Below, piece after piece: positions 47,475-59,509 of a DNA stretch of 64,000 bases (positions within the stretch are counted from its first letter, which is position 1; each line of letters starts with the position of its first letter). Both the position numbers and the translations under genes were made by a program. Below the pieces are notes generated by a model. It searched no databases. It saw only the letters and a program-made list of their open reading frames with translations, and was not told where the DNA came from. The stretch is taken from assembly GCA_009760855.2 (NCBI GenBank), contig WPIO01000158.1, positions 622,501-686,500 of the forward strand. Direction: 5' to 3'. This DNA is from Cristatella mucedo (taxonomy: Eukaryota; Bryozoa; Phylactolaemata; Cristatellidae).

Positions 47475-47611
47475 TAATTCATTTATATAGCTCCACAGGA
47501 GAACTTAATCTCTATTCAGGCGCTTCACATATGCCTCGGGGCTCGAGCCTACGACCTCAGTCAGGCCTTAGTCGGGGCGAGCACCTTAACCGCTAGACCA
47601 AACCAGCTCGG
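47475..47611 (-). mobile_element. SINE-B copy
   Basis: TTCATTTATATAGCTCCACAG, GAGAACTTAATCTCTATTCAG and GCGCTTCACATATGCC form the tail, and GGGCTCGAGCCTACGACC plus GCACCTTAACCGCTAGACC the tRNA-like head, reverse-complemented. Confidence 0.8.
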
Positions 47612-47642
47612 CAACAGAGGTTCGCATAGTACTAGCCAAGTC

Positions 47643-47805
47643 CTAAGGCTAGGGGTAAGGTGCTTGATCTTCAGCACTCAGATCGTGGATTCAAGTCCTA
47701 CAGCAGGCAAATTCTGTTTTGCCCACTGTCAGTGTGAGTCTGTGAGTCAAAGCCGTTATAGCTCTGCAAATGCTACATAAATGAGGCTGTTGAGTCAGCT
47801 CAGTT
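47643..47805 (+). mobile_element. SINE-A copy
   Basis: tRNA-like head (GGCTAGGGGTAAGGTGCTTG, B-box-like GGATTCAAGTCC), then the body ending ATAAATGAGGCTGTTGAGTC and AGCTCAG. It lies immediately downstream of a SINE-B copy in the opposite orientation. Confidence 0.72.
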
Positions 47806-48439
47806 TTCATTTTTAGGTGGAGTGTTGCACAGCATGCCAAAGTACCAGACTAACAGTAGGACTAAACATAATCACCATTCAAACTCCAAATTGAATGCCT
47901 CCGAATGTGCCTGCCTATCGGTACAGCACTGATCAAGCTCATTATCTCGTTACCTTTGCTATACTTACAGCAAAAGGCAGGACACTATATTGTGCAACCA
48001 CTTGCAGTGTGGCCAAGATGAGTATCGTGGAGGAACGAGCTTAACTCAAAGTGCCCACCGATGGTGGTCTGCTTCGACAGACAGACTGACAGATCGGTGG
48101 CCGAGATCTCGGCTATGCCAGCGTGGAACAGCTTTAGGCTCAGCTTTAGGCTACAGACTCGCCACAAACGAGGCTGTATGAGCAGTCTCGTTGATAGCAG
48201 CACATGGTGGAAACAGAAGGAGCCGTACAAGCTTTCAGTCTGCTTGCCGAGGACAAGTAAGAATTGCCTGTTGCAAGATTCAAAACCAGGTCATCGGTCT
48301 ACTAGTTCGAGCAGCTTACCGCTGGGCTAGGACACAGCAGCCGTACCAGCGGAGGCGACGGTTAGAACGAGCTGCTCGACTGGAACCCATCGCAGCTTGC
48401 CGTAGCAGGACAGGGTGGGGATGGGGGCTGCAGCTTAAA

Positions 48440-48640
48440 TCGGAATGTGTACAAGTAATTCCACAAAGCCGAGAAGTACTCAGTGGTTGGCTGCATATTC
48501 TCCTACACAGCACACACTCAAAACCAAAGCAGCGATCTGAGCGAAACTGGTAGCCGGCAGCAGTTTCGTCTTGAAAGGAAGGAGGGTCAGAAACGCTGTA
48601 TAGTCAAGAGGAGTAGCCAAGGAGCAGGAAAGACAAAGGG
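48440..48640 (-). mobile_element. Second LINE family, 3' end fragment
   Basis: ATTCCACAAAGCCGAGAAG, GCATATTCTCCTACACAGC, GTAGCCGGCAGCAGTTTCG and TCTTGAAAGGAAGGAGGG follow the order of the 38.74-38.88-kb copy. It is decayed, with no frame. Confidence 0.5.
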
Positions 48641-49650
48641 GAATTAAAATGACAGCTTTTAAGATTGCTGGGAAGGAAATGGCAAGAATTGGCAGCAGCC
48701 AGCAAGAAGACGACGTCAGAAGATAGCACAAGAATGGCCAAAGTAGCAGCCAGCTCTCTCTAAAGATGAAGGCCAGTATTAAGCCAGCTCTTTCATTTTC
48801 AGAAGGCTCCCCTTCTGCACGGTGCTACGAACAGTGTGGCGGCTCCGGAATATGCCTTCAAAACCTGTCGGTAACAGGTGCTAGACGTAGAAGCCGTGCG
48901 GCCGACGCTGCAGCAGACGAGCGCCTCGAAACACGATTAACGACTCGTAGAAGCAACACTAGAAGCTTCTAGGTATTCAATCGATAGCAGAACGCAGCAG
49001 CAATCTAAATCACTCACACCTAAGAACTACTCCAAACGCCTGCCTGAGAACACCTGGCTCTGTTCAACTCCGGCAATTATCTATCTGAGAAGTCGATGCA
49101 ACACGAGCAGGAGACCTACTGCCCTACCCAACGGTCTGCTGCTACCTGACTTACTTAACAGATTAGCTTAGTTAGTATGACGATCTAAAAATTGAAGCTT
49201 ACGACTGGGAGACGCGCGGTTCCAAATACTCGTAATACAATACCGGCTAATAAACTCCAGCAGCAGGCATGCTCCAGGTCCGACTAGTACTGGCCTGCGG
49301 TTCCCTGGCTTTCGTAAGAGGCCCTGACGTAAGAAGCTAGCATTAATGAGCACAAAACGATTAGTTTTACGTCTATACCCCTTTCAATATAAGAGATTAT
49401 CTAAATACTGAAATTCAAATTAAAAAGTATCGCTTGTCGTTTAAAGAGTCAATTCCGATGCTACTCAGGCGAAGTGATTCGCCAGTCCAAATGCTGCTTC
49501 GGCTATTTGTGCATAATTCCGGAAGACTCTGATTGTGCGAGTACATGAAAATAGTTTTGCATATTTTGAGTACGCTTATGTTACTCTACACTCATTTTAT
49601 TTTGTCAAGGGGGTATTATGTGAAGGTCGGCTGATTCAAAAGCCACATTG
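48641..49650. other. No gene recognised
   Basis: Unique-looking sequence with an acceptor-like site at about 48802 (see the rejected list). Confidence 0.45.
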
Positions 49651-49654
49651 AGTG

Positions 49655-49955
49655 AGTTTCAGGCTTTGGTAGCTTACGAACTAAAGGTTCTGACTCCAAA
49701 AGATTTGGGGTTGGTTAGAGGCGCAGTTAAGTGACTTGAGTCATAAGAGTGAGTGCCACAATGCCTAACCTGATTTGGAAGTATTTCGGATAGGTAGGCA
49801 GGAGCAAGAGAATGAAGGGACTACTAGTCAGTGAGAAAAACCTTGAAGTCGATACTCTGCTTGATTGGGAGCTAGTGGAGGTGAGAAGGGGTGTTGTGTG
49901 GCAATAGCGACGTTCACGACAGATACGCAAGCTGAACCGCCTGCTGTTGGACAGG
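49655..49955 (-). mobile_element. L2-related coding fragment
   Basis: Reverse complement of the L2 C-terminal region, from the SYAPKAWNS equivalent (TTCAGGCTTTGGTAGC) to the LVQNS/CREH region. The 3' UTR is absent. It abuts a SINE-A head at about 49955. Confidence 0.65.
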
Positions 49956-50155
49956 AACCCACAACGTAGATCGTGAAGTGCGAGCATCCTACCCAGTGTA
50001 AGTAAAAGTTAAGGTCAAGGCTAATTCAACAGCCCCACTTATATAGCGATAGCTATCAAACCCACTTGCAGCCGAAAATAAAAAATGCCCGCCTCACAAC
50101 TCGAACACACGACCTGTCTTGTGAAGTGCGAGCACCTTCCTAGTAGGCGAAGACC
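49955..50155 (-). mobile_element. SINE-A copy with an adjacent SINE-A head fragment
   Basis: A head-only fragment (TCGTGAAGTGCGAGCATCC, 49955-49998) is followed directly by a fuller minus-strand copy (GTTAAGGTCAAGGCTAATTC, then AACTCGAACACACGACC and GTGAAGTGCGAGCACCTTCC). This tandem layout suggests one SINE landed at the end of another. Confidence 0.68.
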
Positions 50156-50159
50156 GGGA

Positions 50160-51490
50160 CCAAGCTAAAACGGCAGACACCCTGTAAACCCATGAGACAT
50201 CCTCGATCTCGACTCGTGCTGCACGATCGCTTGTCACAGGAGGGCTGAAGGATACGGGAACGACTTACTACCGGTAGCTTCCCATCAGGGTCGGTCCAAG
50301 GGGGTGACTACTAATGAGGAACAGCAGCCCAAAGGTGTCGAACGCCGGAAGTCTTTAAACGATCTGTACCCATTCAAGATGTCAGAGCTTGAGACTTGAC
50401 AGTGTGTCCACTGTTTTTTTGGGAGTCGCTGCTGGGGTCTTTAGCAAAATAAGTGTAGTGCTAAATTTCTTTGATCTAAAAGCAACTTAAAAGCCTCATT
50501 TTAGACTAAATGTAAAGGCTCGACATTTTTGGTAGCTTGTGAAAGCCACGGCGGAGTAGTGTACCGCAGATGGGCCCAGAGAGCCGGTGAACAACTTTGC
50601 TAACTAGTTTGGTTAGTAGCCCCATTATGATTATGCTGCTGGAGTGGTACTTGCACTGTCGGATTCCAAGCAGACTTTTGACCGAACATCAGGCTTACTG
50701 CAAGCAGGTTATCAGACATGATGAAGATCTTCCTACAGTCGATGTCTCCATACATTTGTCTTCACGTTGCGACTGCTAACAAAGGATCCTTGTTTATTCT
50801 TTTTAAATAAGGATTATTTCGAATGAGACTAAAACCATCCCAAAAAGGTCCTTACGGATAGACTTGCAGGTTCCTCTGGATTCTCGGTGTAAGTTCTCGG
50901 ACGTCCAAATTAGGATAATAATAGTAGTCAACCTGTTGTTTTAAATTTAACCGACGCTCATGAGTATGTCCCATCCTGTAAATGAAAGTCACAGCTTATT
51001 CGCTAGCCGACGCTGACCAATTTGAAGAGCGCCCGCGAAATTCACACATATAAATGCGAATGACAAAATATTCTCTATAGCTTCAATTGAAGATTGAATT
51101 GAAAATCTATGCAATTTTAAATAAGTTCATACGCACGACCCTTAAAAGGAAGTCGCTGCTGATTCGCTCGCCGGCACAATGAATGACGTAGATAACCCCG
51201 TGCGAACATATATTTAAATTAGAAAATAGAGTTTCACCGCTGAAAATTAATTTTCCTTTTAGAAAGACCAAAAATGAGAAATGACCAAACGCGAGAAGGT
51301 ACAAAGCTTTGATGATATTGAATACACAAAAAGTAAGCAAAACGTGTCGAATATTTGCGTAACTGCGATAGAAAAGTACCGCAAGATTTCCAGATAGGGC
51401 AGCAGGCAATCAGGCCGCCTTCAAAAGTAAAGTGGGAGTTTTCCATGATTTTTTTCACCGCTCTAGCCTAAGGATAATATATTTCTAAAT
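50160..51490. other. No gene recognised; AT-richer
   Basis: Short ORFs only (a 100-codon minus-strand frame at 51107-51409 without a domain). No repeat or transposon signature was identified. Confidence 0.45.
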
Positions 51491-51493
51491 TGC

Positions 51494-51652
51494 ACTAAAG
51501 GTTAGATGATTTAACAGCCTCATTTATACAGTTGTAGAAGAACCTTAGAGGCTACCATCACCACTTGCAGTGGCTTATAAAGGATCATGCACTGCAGGAC
51601 CCGATCCCACGACCTGGGTCGTGAAGAATGAGTTCCTTACCCCTCGGCTAAG
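51494..51652 (-). mobile_element. SINE-A copy
   Basis: GTTAGATGATTTAACAGCC, TCATTTATACAGTTGTAGAAG and the head CACGACCTGGGTCGTGAAG plus CTTACCCCTCGGCTAAG, all reverse-complemented. A poly(G) run and a 22-bp tandem repeat follow it. Confidence 0.75.
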
Positions 51653-51690
51653 ACGGGGGGGGGGCACTACGGGAAGTAAGTCGCATTCAA

Positions 51691-51756
51691 GGCACTACAC
51701 ATGGGCTGGGATGGCACTGCACGTGGGTTAAGATGGCACTGCACATGGGCTGGGAT
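51691..51756. repeat. 22-bp tandem repeat, three units
   Basis: Units GGCACTACACATGGGCTGGG-AT, GGCACTGCACGTGGGTTAAG-AT and GGCACTGCACATGGGCTGGG-AT. The outer two differ at one base. Confidence 0.95.
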
Positions 51757-51769
51757 GATACTATATCAA

Positions 51770-52450
51770 CTATGCAAGTGACATGCGAAATTGCAGCAAG
51801 CTCGAGCAGTGACTGAGCAGACTGCGAGAAACGCATGGATTTTCGGCTTTTTTCTTAACGACACCGGGCGACGACGGAATGTAAGTCAGCAGCAATGAGT
51901 TCCAGGCTTGGGTACGTATAAACTGAAGGCGTGGTCCGAAAGGGATTTGAAGTTGGTCAGAGAGCAGCCCAGCGACCAGTCTCAGAGTAGTATTTGGAGA
52001 AGTCAGAGGAGTGAGTTTTTCAGACGGATAAGAAGAGCAGAGAATCAAAGAACCCTAAAGTGAGTGACAGGATCTCAAAGTCGAAGCGCTGCTTCACGGA
52101 GAGAGTAAGTGAAGATCGGAGAGAGTCAGTGAAGGTCGGAGAGAGTCGGGAAGGTCGGAGAGAAGTGATGTAGTAATGCTGCAGCTAGCTATGACGATCA
52201 TGGCAGACAAGCCCAGCTGCCGAGTTTTGCAGCAATCTTGTCTAGACAGGATGTCGATGAAGCACGGACTAACTTTGCTGTGGAGCGCTTATCCAAGCGC
52301 AATTGAATAGCTGCAGTACTGCCGAGTTGAAAGGCAGAAGCCTTGAGTGTGAAGCCGATTCGGTGGTCTGTCAAAAAGTCAGGAAACCTAAATGCCGAGC
52401 TGCGGGCCTATTCAGTTGCTGAGGGTAAAGCTTTCTATTTTCTGAGTCTA
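51770..52450 (-). mobile_element. L2-related fragment, left part of a copy split by a SINE
   Basis: Minus-strand coding remnant from the KAWNSLP region to the LGV/KPSV region, with a local expansion of AGTGAAGGTCGGAGAG-type units at 52100-52163. It is continued by 52655-53060 on the far side of an inserted SINE. Confidence 0.65.
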
Positions 52451-52455
52451 GCTAG

Positions 52456-52650
52456 GTTTCCCCCGTGTCTTAGCACAATGGGTAAGGTTCTCGCTCTTGC
52501 CCAGACCGTGGGTTCGAGCCCTACAGTGAGCTATTCTTTATTGCCCATTGCATACGACGGTAATTGCCCTTTAAGTTCTTCTGCCGCTATGAAACTGAGG
52601 CTGTTGATTTGTCTGCATAACTATTTATTTATTTGCATAACTATATACTA
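52456..52650 (+). mobile_element. SINE-A copy inserted in a LINE
   Basis: The head carries TTAGCACAATGGGTAAGG (A-box region) and GTGGGTTCGAGCCC (B-box). The body ends GAAACTGAGGCTGTTGATTTG and is followed by a TATTTATT-type tail. It separates the two halves of a minus-strand L2-related copy (51770-52450 and 52655-53060). Confidence 0.75.
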
Positions 52651-52654
52651 TTAA

Positions 52655-53060
52655 CCGGTCTTACCATCAATCGATTTGAAAAATTTATTTGATCCTAGTG
52701 CGAATGTCGGCGAATAAGGTGTGAGGAACTTGAGTGAATCTGAGGTGCCGGAAGGCAGATGGGATGAAGCACAAGTATAGCTGAATGTCAACTGTGCAGA
52801 AATGAAAGCCTAAATTATATTTGGAGGCTACATCGGCATGAGGATGATTATACGTTGTGAAAAGAAGAGGACCCAGAACAGAGCCCTGCAGGTTATGTCG
52901 CTGTTCAAAGGCTCATCGGATGACCCAACGATGGTTTGCATATTGGCTCGAAAAATTTCCGATATATTCAAAGCGACATTAGCCATCTCGCTGCAAGAAT
53001 AGCGGTTACTTGATACATGATAGGCGCTAAAGAAAGACTCGGCGATCGGTGGCATCGAAA
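52655..53060 (-). mobile_element. L2-related fragment, right part of the split copy (RT motifs)
   Basis: Reverse complement of the RT core: the region around the PQGSVLGPLLF motif (CCCAGAACAGAGCCCTGC) and the YADD region, the latter mutated. The reading frame is broken. Together with 51770-52450 it forms one old insertion. Confidence 0.65.
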
Positions 53061-54770
53061 AGGATGTCGTGAGAGATCCAACTGAACAGAAAACCATCTG
53101 GCGGCTCGATCTGCCGGCTGGATTGTCTTGCTGTTGGACAGTGTTGGACCTAAATATGCTCTTCTTTACCGATTCGCTCAAGTGTCGGATTGATTCTCTC
53201 TTCTGTGCCCTGTCCGAAATACACGGTCTACTGTGCTCTGATAACGACAGTGCGACGGAAGACAGGGTTGCCATAGTCGTGCCTCTAGCATCTGCCTGGC
53301 AATTGGAAAGCATTTTTATTGCTCCATCTTGCATCTGAGACATTGCACTGCTGACGATGGCCTGGACTCCATATTTGCAAATAGGATTTACAACTGAAGA
53401 TGTGTCATTTTATAGTGCGTTTTCTCTCCAGTGTTACCAGGGAGGCTGGTGAGACTGCTTTCCCGTCTGCTTCTAGCACTTTCCTCGCCACAGCTGACGT
53501 CTGCTCGGCAGCTCTTAACGCCTCGATTCTCTGCCCTGCCCACTCCTCGGGGAAGAAGAGTCTCGAGGAAAGGGACGGTGAACCGATAGCTGCAGCCAGG
53601 GTGCAACTGCTGGGGGGGGGGGGCTATTTCTGGCTACGGCATGTGGTCGCTGCACTGCTTGCAAGCCATAGCAATCGTTTCTGCTGCAAATTGATCCGGA
53701 GTCAGTGCAGCACTGACCTTCCGTGCACTGCCAGGAAACTGGCACTTTTGGCATAAGTCAGATGGAGAAGGAAGGATGGCGGCGGCGGCACGATAAATAA
53801 ATTGGCAGCTGCTGGCAGGTGCTGGCTGCAGCAGCCTTGCAGCTGACTGACTGCTCTTAATGTATCGAGCAGGCTGCCTGCCTCAGCTCAGCGATTACCC
53901 CTGCTGCTTCTGCTGCCTCCTCCTACTTACCGTGCCCCGATTTCCACCGCTGGCAGCAAGCCTCGGGTGGCCTGAGTCTGCATGACCACAGCGTCTGTCA
54001 GTGGCTGCCAGCCTGGCAAGCCGTGCCTATTGGATCTTCCGTGGTGTCGCTTGTACTGCAATGAACTTTTCCAACGCTTCCGTTAAATAAACGCGACCCA
54101 GCTGTCATCCCTCATTCTCTAATCCATCTAGGAATGCGCCAGCACGGAAGCGTCACAGCTAGCTCTTACATTAGCATCACTGTCGGTACTGCCACGGGCT
54201 GAAGCTCAAACAAAGCCACGGGCGTTTGCTTGGTCTAGAAATTCACTTTATGACCGACCTCAAGGGCACAAAAAAAGCACGACTCAGAGGTGGTAACCGA
54301 GTCCAATCCCATTGAAAAAAGGCATCTATTGTTGGCCTTAAATACAAGCCTTGATTTGCTGCTGTTGCAGCTGCTTCTGCTGCAACTGCAGCTGCCCACT
54401 CTTACGAGCTCCAGCTGTGGTGTGGTGCAGACTCACGGGGACCATGCTCTGCCCACGCTATCCATTTTGAGGGCAACAGCAAAGTGCCATGCACCATCTG
54501 TCAAGAATGTGCCATAAGTCTGAAGCGATACTCGCTAAAGGTATCCTTGTGACTGCTCACTGCAGCCACCCAACGGCTGGTTCGGACAGCCCTCGCTAGG
54601 TGCCTGCGTTCAAATAAAGGCGACCAGTCGCTCGTTAAATGACTAGCAATCGTCTGAGGTCACCTATCGTGAATAGAAGACCTCGAGTTTCCGTGCGTGC
54701 CACTGTCACAGGAACTCTAGCTTCCGTGTCTTTGTGCCAGGAAGTTTAAGTCATTGCCACCAGTAGTAGA
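53061..54770. other. No gene recognised; CTG/CAG-rich with poly(A) hexamers
   Basis: Looks like UTR-type sequence: CTG/CAG clusters (53800-53850, 54360-54395), a G12 run (53612-53623) and AATAAA at about 54084 and 54613. It could be the 3' end of an unrecognised + strand transcript, but no coding frame supports this. Confidence 0.35.
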
Positions 54771-54774
54771 TTTT

Positions 54775-55055
54775 TATGGCACCACCGTGAGAGAACTAAA
54801 TCTCTTTCTCTGCATAATAATAATAGGTCAATTGTATAGCACCACCTTAAGAGAGCTAAATCTCTATGCAGATGCTTTGCAACTTGCTGCAAGAGATTCA
54901 ATAACTAAGGGTTAGTGACACACACGGTATCAAGCATGCAAAATCAGAAAGTTATCATGCTTAGGCCAGCATGCTAAAGTAAACATGAAGACAGCCACGA
55001 CCAACGGTTGGTAAGACCGCTGGGTAGTAACATACACTTAATCCTGTGAGCACGT
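54775..55055 (-). mobile_element. L2-variant 3' tail (subfamily 2)
   Basis: Shares with 27160-27395 the tail AATAATAATAGG, the block GTATAGCACCACCTTAAGAG and downstream UTR words (AAGGGTTAGTGACAC, GCATGCTAAAGTAAACATG, GGTTGGTAAGACCGC). A short duplicated tail motif at 54778-54825 suggests insertion into a pre-existing tail. Confidence 0.7.
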
Positions 55056-55074
55056 GAGTATGCAGGAGTAACAC

Positions 55075-56060
55075 AACTTTCTTAAATTGAATGATGATAA
55101 AACCAACTTACTTTTATGGGCAAACCAAGTGTGATGGAGAAATTGGAAAGGTTACCGCTTACAATCGGCTCTGCCAGGAAACGTCCTGTTGAATCTGCAT
55201 GAAATCTCGGCGTCATGCTCCAAAGTAACCTTTCATTAGACGACTACATCAGCTCCACAGTCAAATCTGCCTACTTTCAGCTGCATAACATTACTAAAAT
55301 TTGGGCTTATTTAGACATGGATACCACATCTAAGTTGGTCCAAGCATTTGTGACATCCCGTCTTGACTTCTGTAATTCACTGCTTGCAGGCCTTCCGGCA
55401 TGTGCAATCAGGCGCTTGCAGCTGGTACAAAACTCTGCAGCTAAGCTTGCCTGTCGTGAGCATCGCAGTTGCCACACCATACCACTTCTCGCTGACCTGC
55501 ACTGGCTACCAGTCAAGCAACGCATCCACTTCAAGGTTTTGTCGCTCACTTTTAGGTCCCTTCATTCTTTGGCTCCAGCCTACCTATCAGATCTACAGCC
55601 GCACCAGGCTAAGCATAGCACCATCGGCTTTTCGGAATCTAACTGTTTACCCATACCTCGTACAAATCTCAAATCCTTTGGAGACCATGCCTTTAGTTCG
55701 TATGCTCCCAAAGCCTGGAACTCACTCCCGACTTGCGTCACGACATCTCCTGACTTGTCCACATTTAAAAAGAAACTCAAAACGTAACTAGTTATGACAG
55801 CATTTAGTGGGTCCCTGTGATTCATCCTTTATGTACTTATGAGTGCTGACACTGTACATGCTACCACTAACCATACTTGCATGCTGACCCTGTGCGTGTC
55901 ACCCCTAATCAAGTTATTCCTGTTGTTTATTGAACATGCTACCACTAACCATTCGATCGTGCTTCCTTTGCAGCAAATGTAAAGTGCTTTGAAAAGAGAT
56001 TGAGTTCCTTGAGGGCACTAAATAAAATGTATTATTATTACTACTTTTATTCTTATTAAG
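55075..56060 (+). mobile_element. L2-clade LINE, 5'-truncated, frame-broken
   Basis: Begins inside RT motif D (TTGAATGATGATAAAACCAAC, for LNDDKTN), carries the C-terminal half with a 190-codon open stretch (55215-55787), then a premature TAA where intact copies encode KTHLF, then the 3' UTR and an ATT-type tail at about 56027-56060. Similar to the intact copy but older. Confidence 0.88.
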
Positions 56061-56224
56061 ACAATTTCACTGGGCAAGGAGAAAAATGACCGGAGCAGAT
56101 GCATCATACATCAGCAGATGCTAGCGAGGAAGCATTCCAGTTATTAATGATAATAACATGCACAAGTCATCGCATGCGTAAGCACATCGTGGACTATATA
56201 CACGGACGAAGCAAATGTGGCGAA

Positions 56225-56710
56225 TGGAATTTTTTAGCTTGGTTCAAATGCCATCAAGTCAGAATTATCGAAATGTCAGTTGATAACAAGTTCCAGGCTT
56301 CAAGTGCATAGGAACTGAAGGCACAGTCTGGCGAGGATTTGAGATTGGCTAGAGGCATAGCTGAACGACACAAGCCTGACGACCGGGTGATGGAAAAGGA
56401 AGACTGGGGACTAGGTATTTCAAATAGACATGCCGGCTTGAGAGAACTAAGGGATCTACAAGTGAATGACATGTTGACCTCGAAGTCGATGAGCTGTTTG
56501 ATGGGACACCAGTGCAGGTCGGAGAGAAGTGGCATTTTTTCGGCAGCTTCGGCACCCACGACAGACAAGCCTTCTTGCCGAGGTTTGCACGATCTGCAGC
56601 ACGTCTTACTGCACTGGCACGAAGACCAGCAAGTTGCCAAGGACCTGAGTAAATCTGAGTAACTAACAAACAAAGGATCATCGTCCCAGAGCCGTAGCGG
56701 TAGGAACAAG
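56225..56710 (-). mobile_element. L2-related coding fragment, degenerate
   Basis: Reverse complement of the L2 C-terminus: SDLHWCPIKQLIDFE, FTCRSLSSLKPA and ALEAWNLLS can be read on the minus strand across two frames. It lacks the 3' UTR. It lies tail-to-tail with the plus-strand copy ending at 56060. Confidence 0.7.
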
Positions 56711-57915
56711 GAGGATGGAGAGGAGCATCCCGGCTAGTGTGTATCCCCTAGTGTGTATCCCCTAGTGTGTATCCCCTACCATTGGTAGCTTCGCAAAGCC
56801 ACGAATTCCATGCGGATGCTGGACGAGCTCTCCGTGGCACATGCCTGGATGCATGAGGAATCAACAGGCTTCAACTCGGACAGCGAAGAAAAAAAGTGAT
56901 GAGCACGTCACTGTAGCAACCTGGGCTGGCTGGAAAGCCAGTGCCAAAGTCGACAGCAAGAAAGGAGATATTCCCACCGTGCAGGAATTGTGGAAGTTTG
57001 CCCCCCCCCCGGCAAAAACGTTTGCCCCCCACCCCCCCCGGGCAAAAATGTTTGCTGCTAGCAGTCTATAACTGAAAGAGAGGGACATGCTGTTATTTGT
57101 CCTGTGAGGACGGGGGGGGGGGGGCACGAGGAAGCTGAAATTGCTGCAGCAGTTCAGGAAGGCGATGGTACTCTGGACCAATTTGTGAGTGCTACTCTGG
57201 CCATCGGCTTAAAAGCCGGCTCTCTGAAAAAAATATGCGGTAGCCGATCCTGGCGAACGGGAAGCCAGTGCTAGATTCTCCTTCGTCAGGACTGCAGACG
57301 TTGTAGCTGCATCGAGGCATGCATCAGTTATGAGCTTCGACTCTAACGTCGGTTCGACCGTGCTCTGAGATACAAGTGAGCCCGATCGTTGATCTATTGG
57401 GGAGGGGCTAAGCTAGCATCACTGCTTTAACCGATTGCCACGGGTCTTTCCATAGCTAGAATCCCCTGCCAAAGGAAACGAACTGCTCAAAGTCGTCCTT
57501 CGACTGTGGTCCACTTTAGTTGTATGCGATGTAAAATATACGTCACGGAACAATGGCTTTGAATTATTTTAGGTCACTAGTTATTTTAGCAACAGCTTGA
57601 AGCTGTCTTCTACTTGATGTAGGTGCAATGCAGTGAGTAATTTTGACATATCTCTCTCTTTCCCTCTCTATCTCTCTCTCTCGCCCAGATTTCAGGGATT
57701 GCACGCATGGATGGAGCTAACTCATGATGGAGCTAACTCATGTTATGTCCAGCAGCAGTGGCCCTTTTTAATGGCTGTTTGGTTCAACTGACTGGCTATT
57801 ACGGGCGCCACACAGCACGTTCTAGCACGTAGAGCATTAGCTTGCCTAAACGCAACTGCTATGGTAAGCATTCATTACTGCTGCTTTCACTTAACTTAGC
57901 AGGCAACTGAGCTGG
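56711..57915. other. No gene recognised; local tandem repeats and homopolymer runs
   Basis: Three 14-bp units TAGTGTGTATCCCC at about 56735-56777, paired C-runs with GGCAAAAACGTTTGCC spacers (57000-57050), a G13 run (57112-57124) and a doubled GATGGAGCTAACTCAT at 57711-57742. Confidence 0.7.
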
Positions 57916-57917
57916 CA

Positions 57918-58600
<683 letters not shown>

Positions 58601-58605
58601 TTCAA

Positions 58606-59490
58606 GTGAGATGCTGCCTTTTCCCACGACAATCGCACACTCCACCGGCTCCTTTTTCTTGTCTGCTCGCTCTGCTGCTGCCTGCTGTTGCTGTACACTT
58701 GCAAAAGACGATGCACATTCTTTACTTGTCCACCAGATTCGCGGCCGATTCACGCCGCAGATCCGCTGTGAAATGCTCGAGGAAGAATGCCTTCGGACCT
58801 CGCGACATCGCGTTCAACACCCGCTCGCTGGCTTTGTTCGTAGCGCCGTCGAGCGAGATGCAGATGACAGGAAACGTCGAAATGTCGCGATTCGTACCCA
58901 GGGTTGTGCCCAAGCATACTCGCTGTCGAGCAATGCCACACCGACCCGATCCTTCTTGGGCTATTTGTATGCAGGGCATAGAGCGAGCCATGGCGGCCAC
59001 CCATTCCGTGCTCTCAAACGTCGAAAATGGCATCCCATCGGGATGCATCGCTCGTGGGGTCGCATTCGGCTGGAGTGATACCGTCACACCGGGGCACCGG
59101 GCGACGGCTCGAGCTGCATGCGCACTGGCGTCGGTCGTTTGGACGGGGCGAATTATCGATACATCATTATCATTAATATCGCCATCGAGAATCTTATCGA
59201 GCCGCATTGGTCCAGCGGGAAGCAATCCTATTCCCTTCGGGAAACGAGGGCAATCCTTTCGCGACGAATGTTGAACAAACGCTGCTGCCACCCACGAGAG
59301 CGATTTGCCACAAGGCTTGCACCGAGCTTGATCGCATTTGAGGTCTCCAGTGTTGCCGATTCTCGTAAACTCCTGCAAGAGAGGGTGGTTTGGGTGCCGG
59401 CGCTTAGACACGATCGCCAAATTGCTTTCAATCCCACTGTCTGCACTGCGTAAAAGTCTTCGGACAAAATGACCGAACCGCAGGAGCACG
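58606..59490. other. Unidentified CpG-rich block open in three frames
   Basis: Minus-strand 58722-59489 is open for 255 codons (reads for example KASERVLNAMSRGPKAFFLE near its end), and + strand frames are open for 222 (58606-59274) and 155 (58611-59078) codons. The block is CpG-rich and TA-poor, which lowers stop frequency in all frames, and lies between AT-rich DNA and the L2 element. I recognise no family in any frame. It could be a young foreign insertion, the antisense of an unknown gene, or a compositional accident. Confidence 0.3.
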
Positions 59491-59509
59491 TAGTAGTGCC
59501 TGCACTACA

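Noticed and set aside
48790-48975. Acceptor-like ctttcattttcag followed by a 57-codon Cys-containing open frame, considered as a downstream exon of the ZNF608/609-like gene
   Set aside because: The open frame needs phase 1 entry, whereas the candidate donor at 35890 leaves phase 2. The peptide has no similarity to the family's C-terminus.
59330-59400. CDQARCKPC in the minus-strand frame, considered as a Penelope-type cysteine motif
   Set aside because: No neighbouring RT or GIY-YIG motif and no family context. Three cysteines alone are not evidence.
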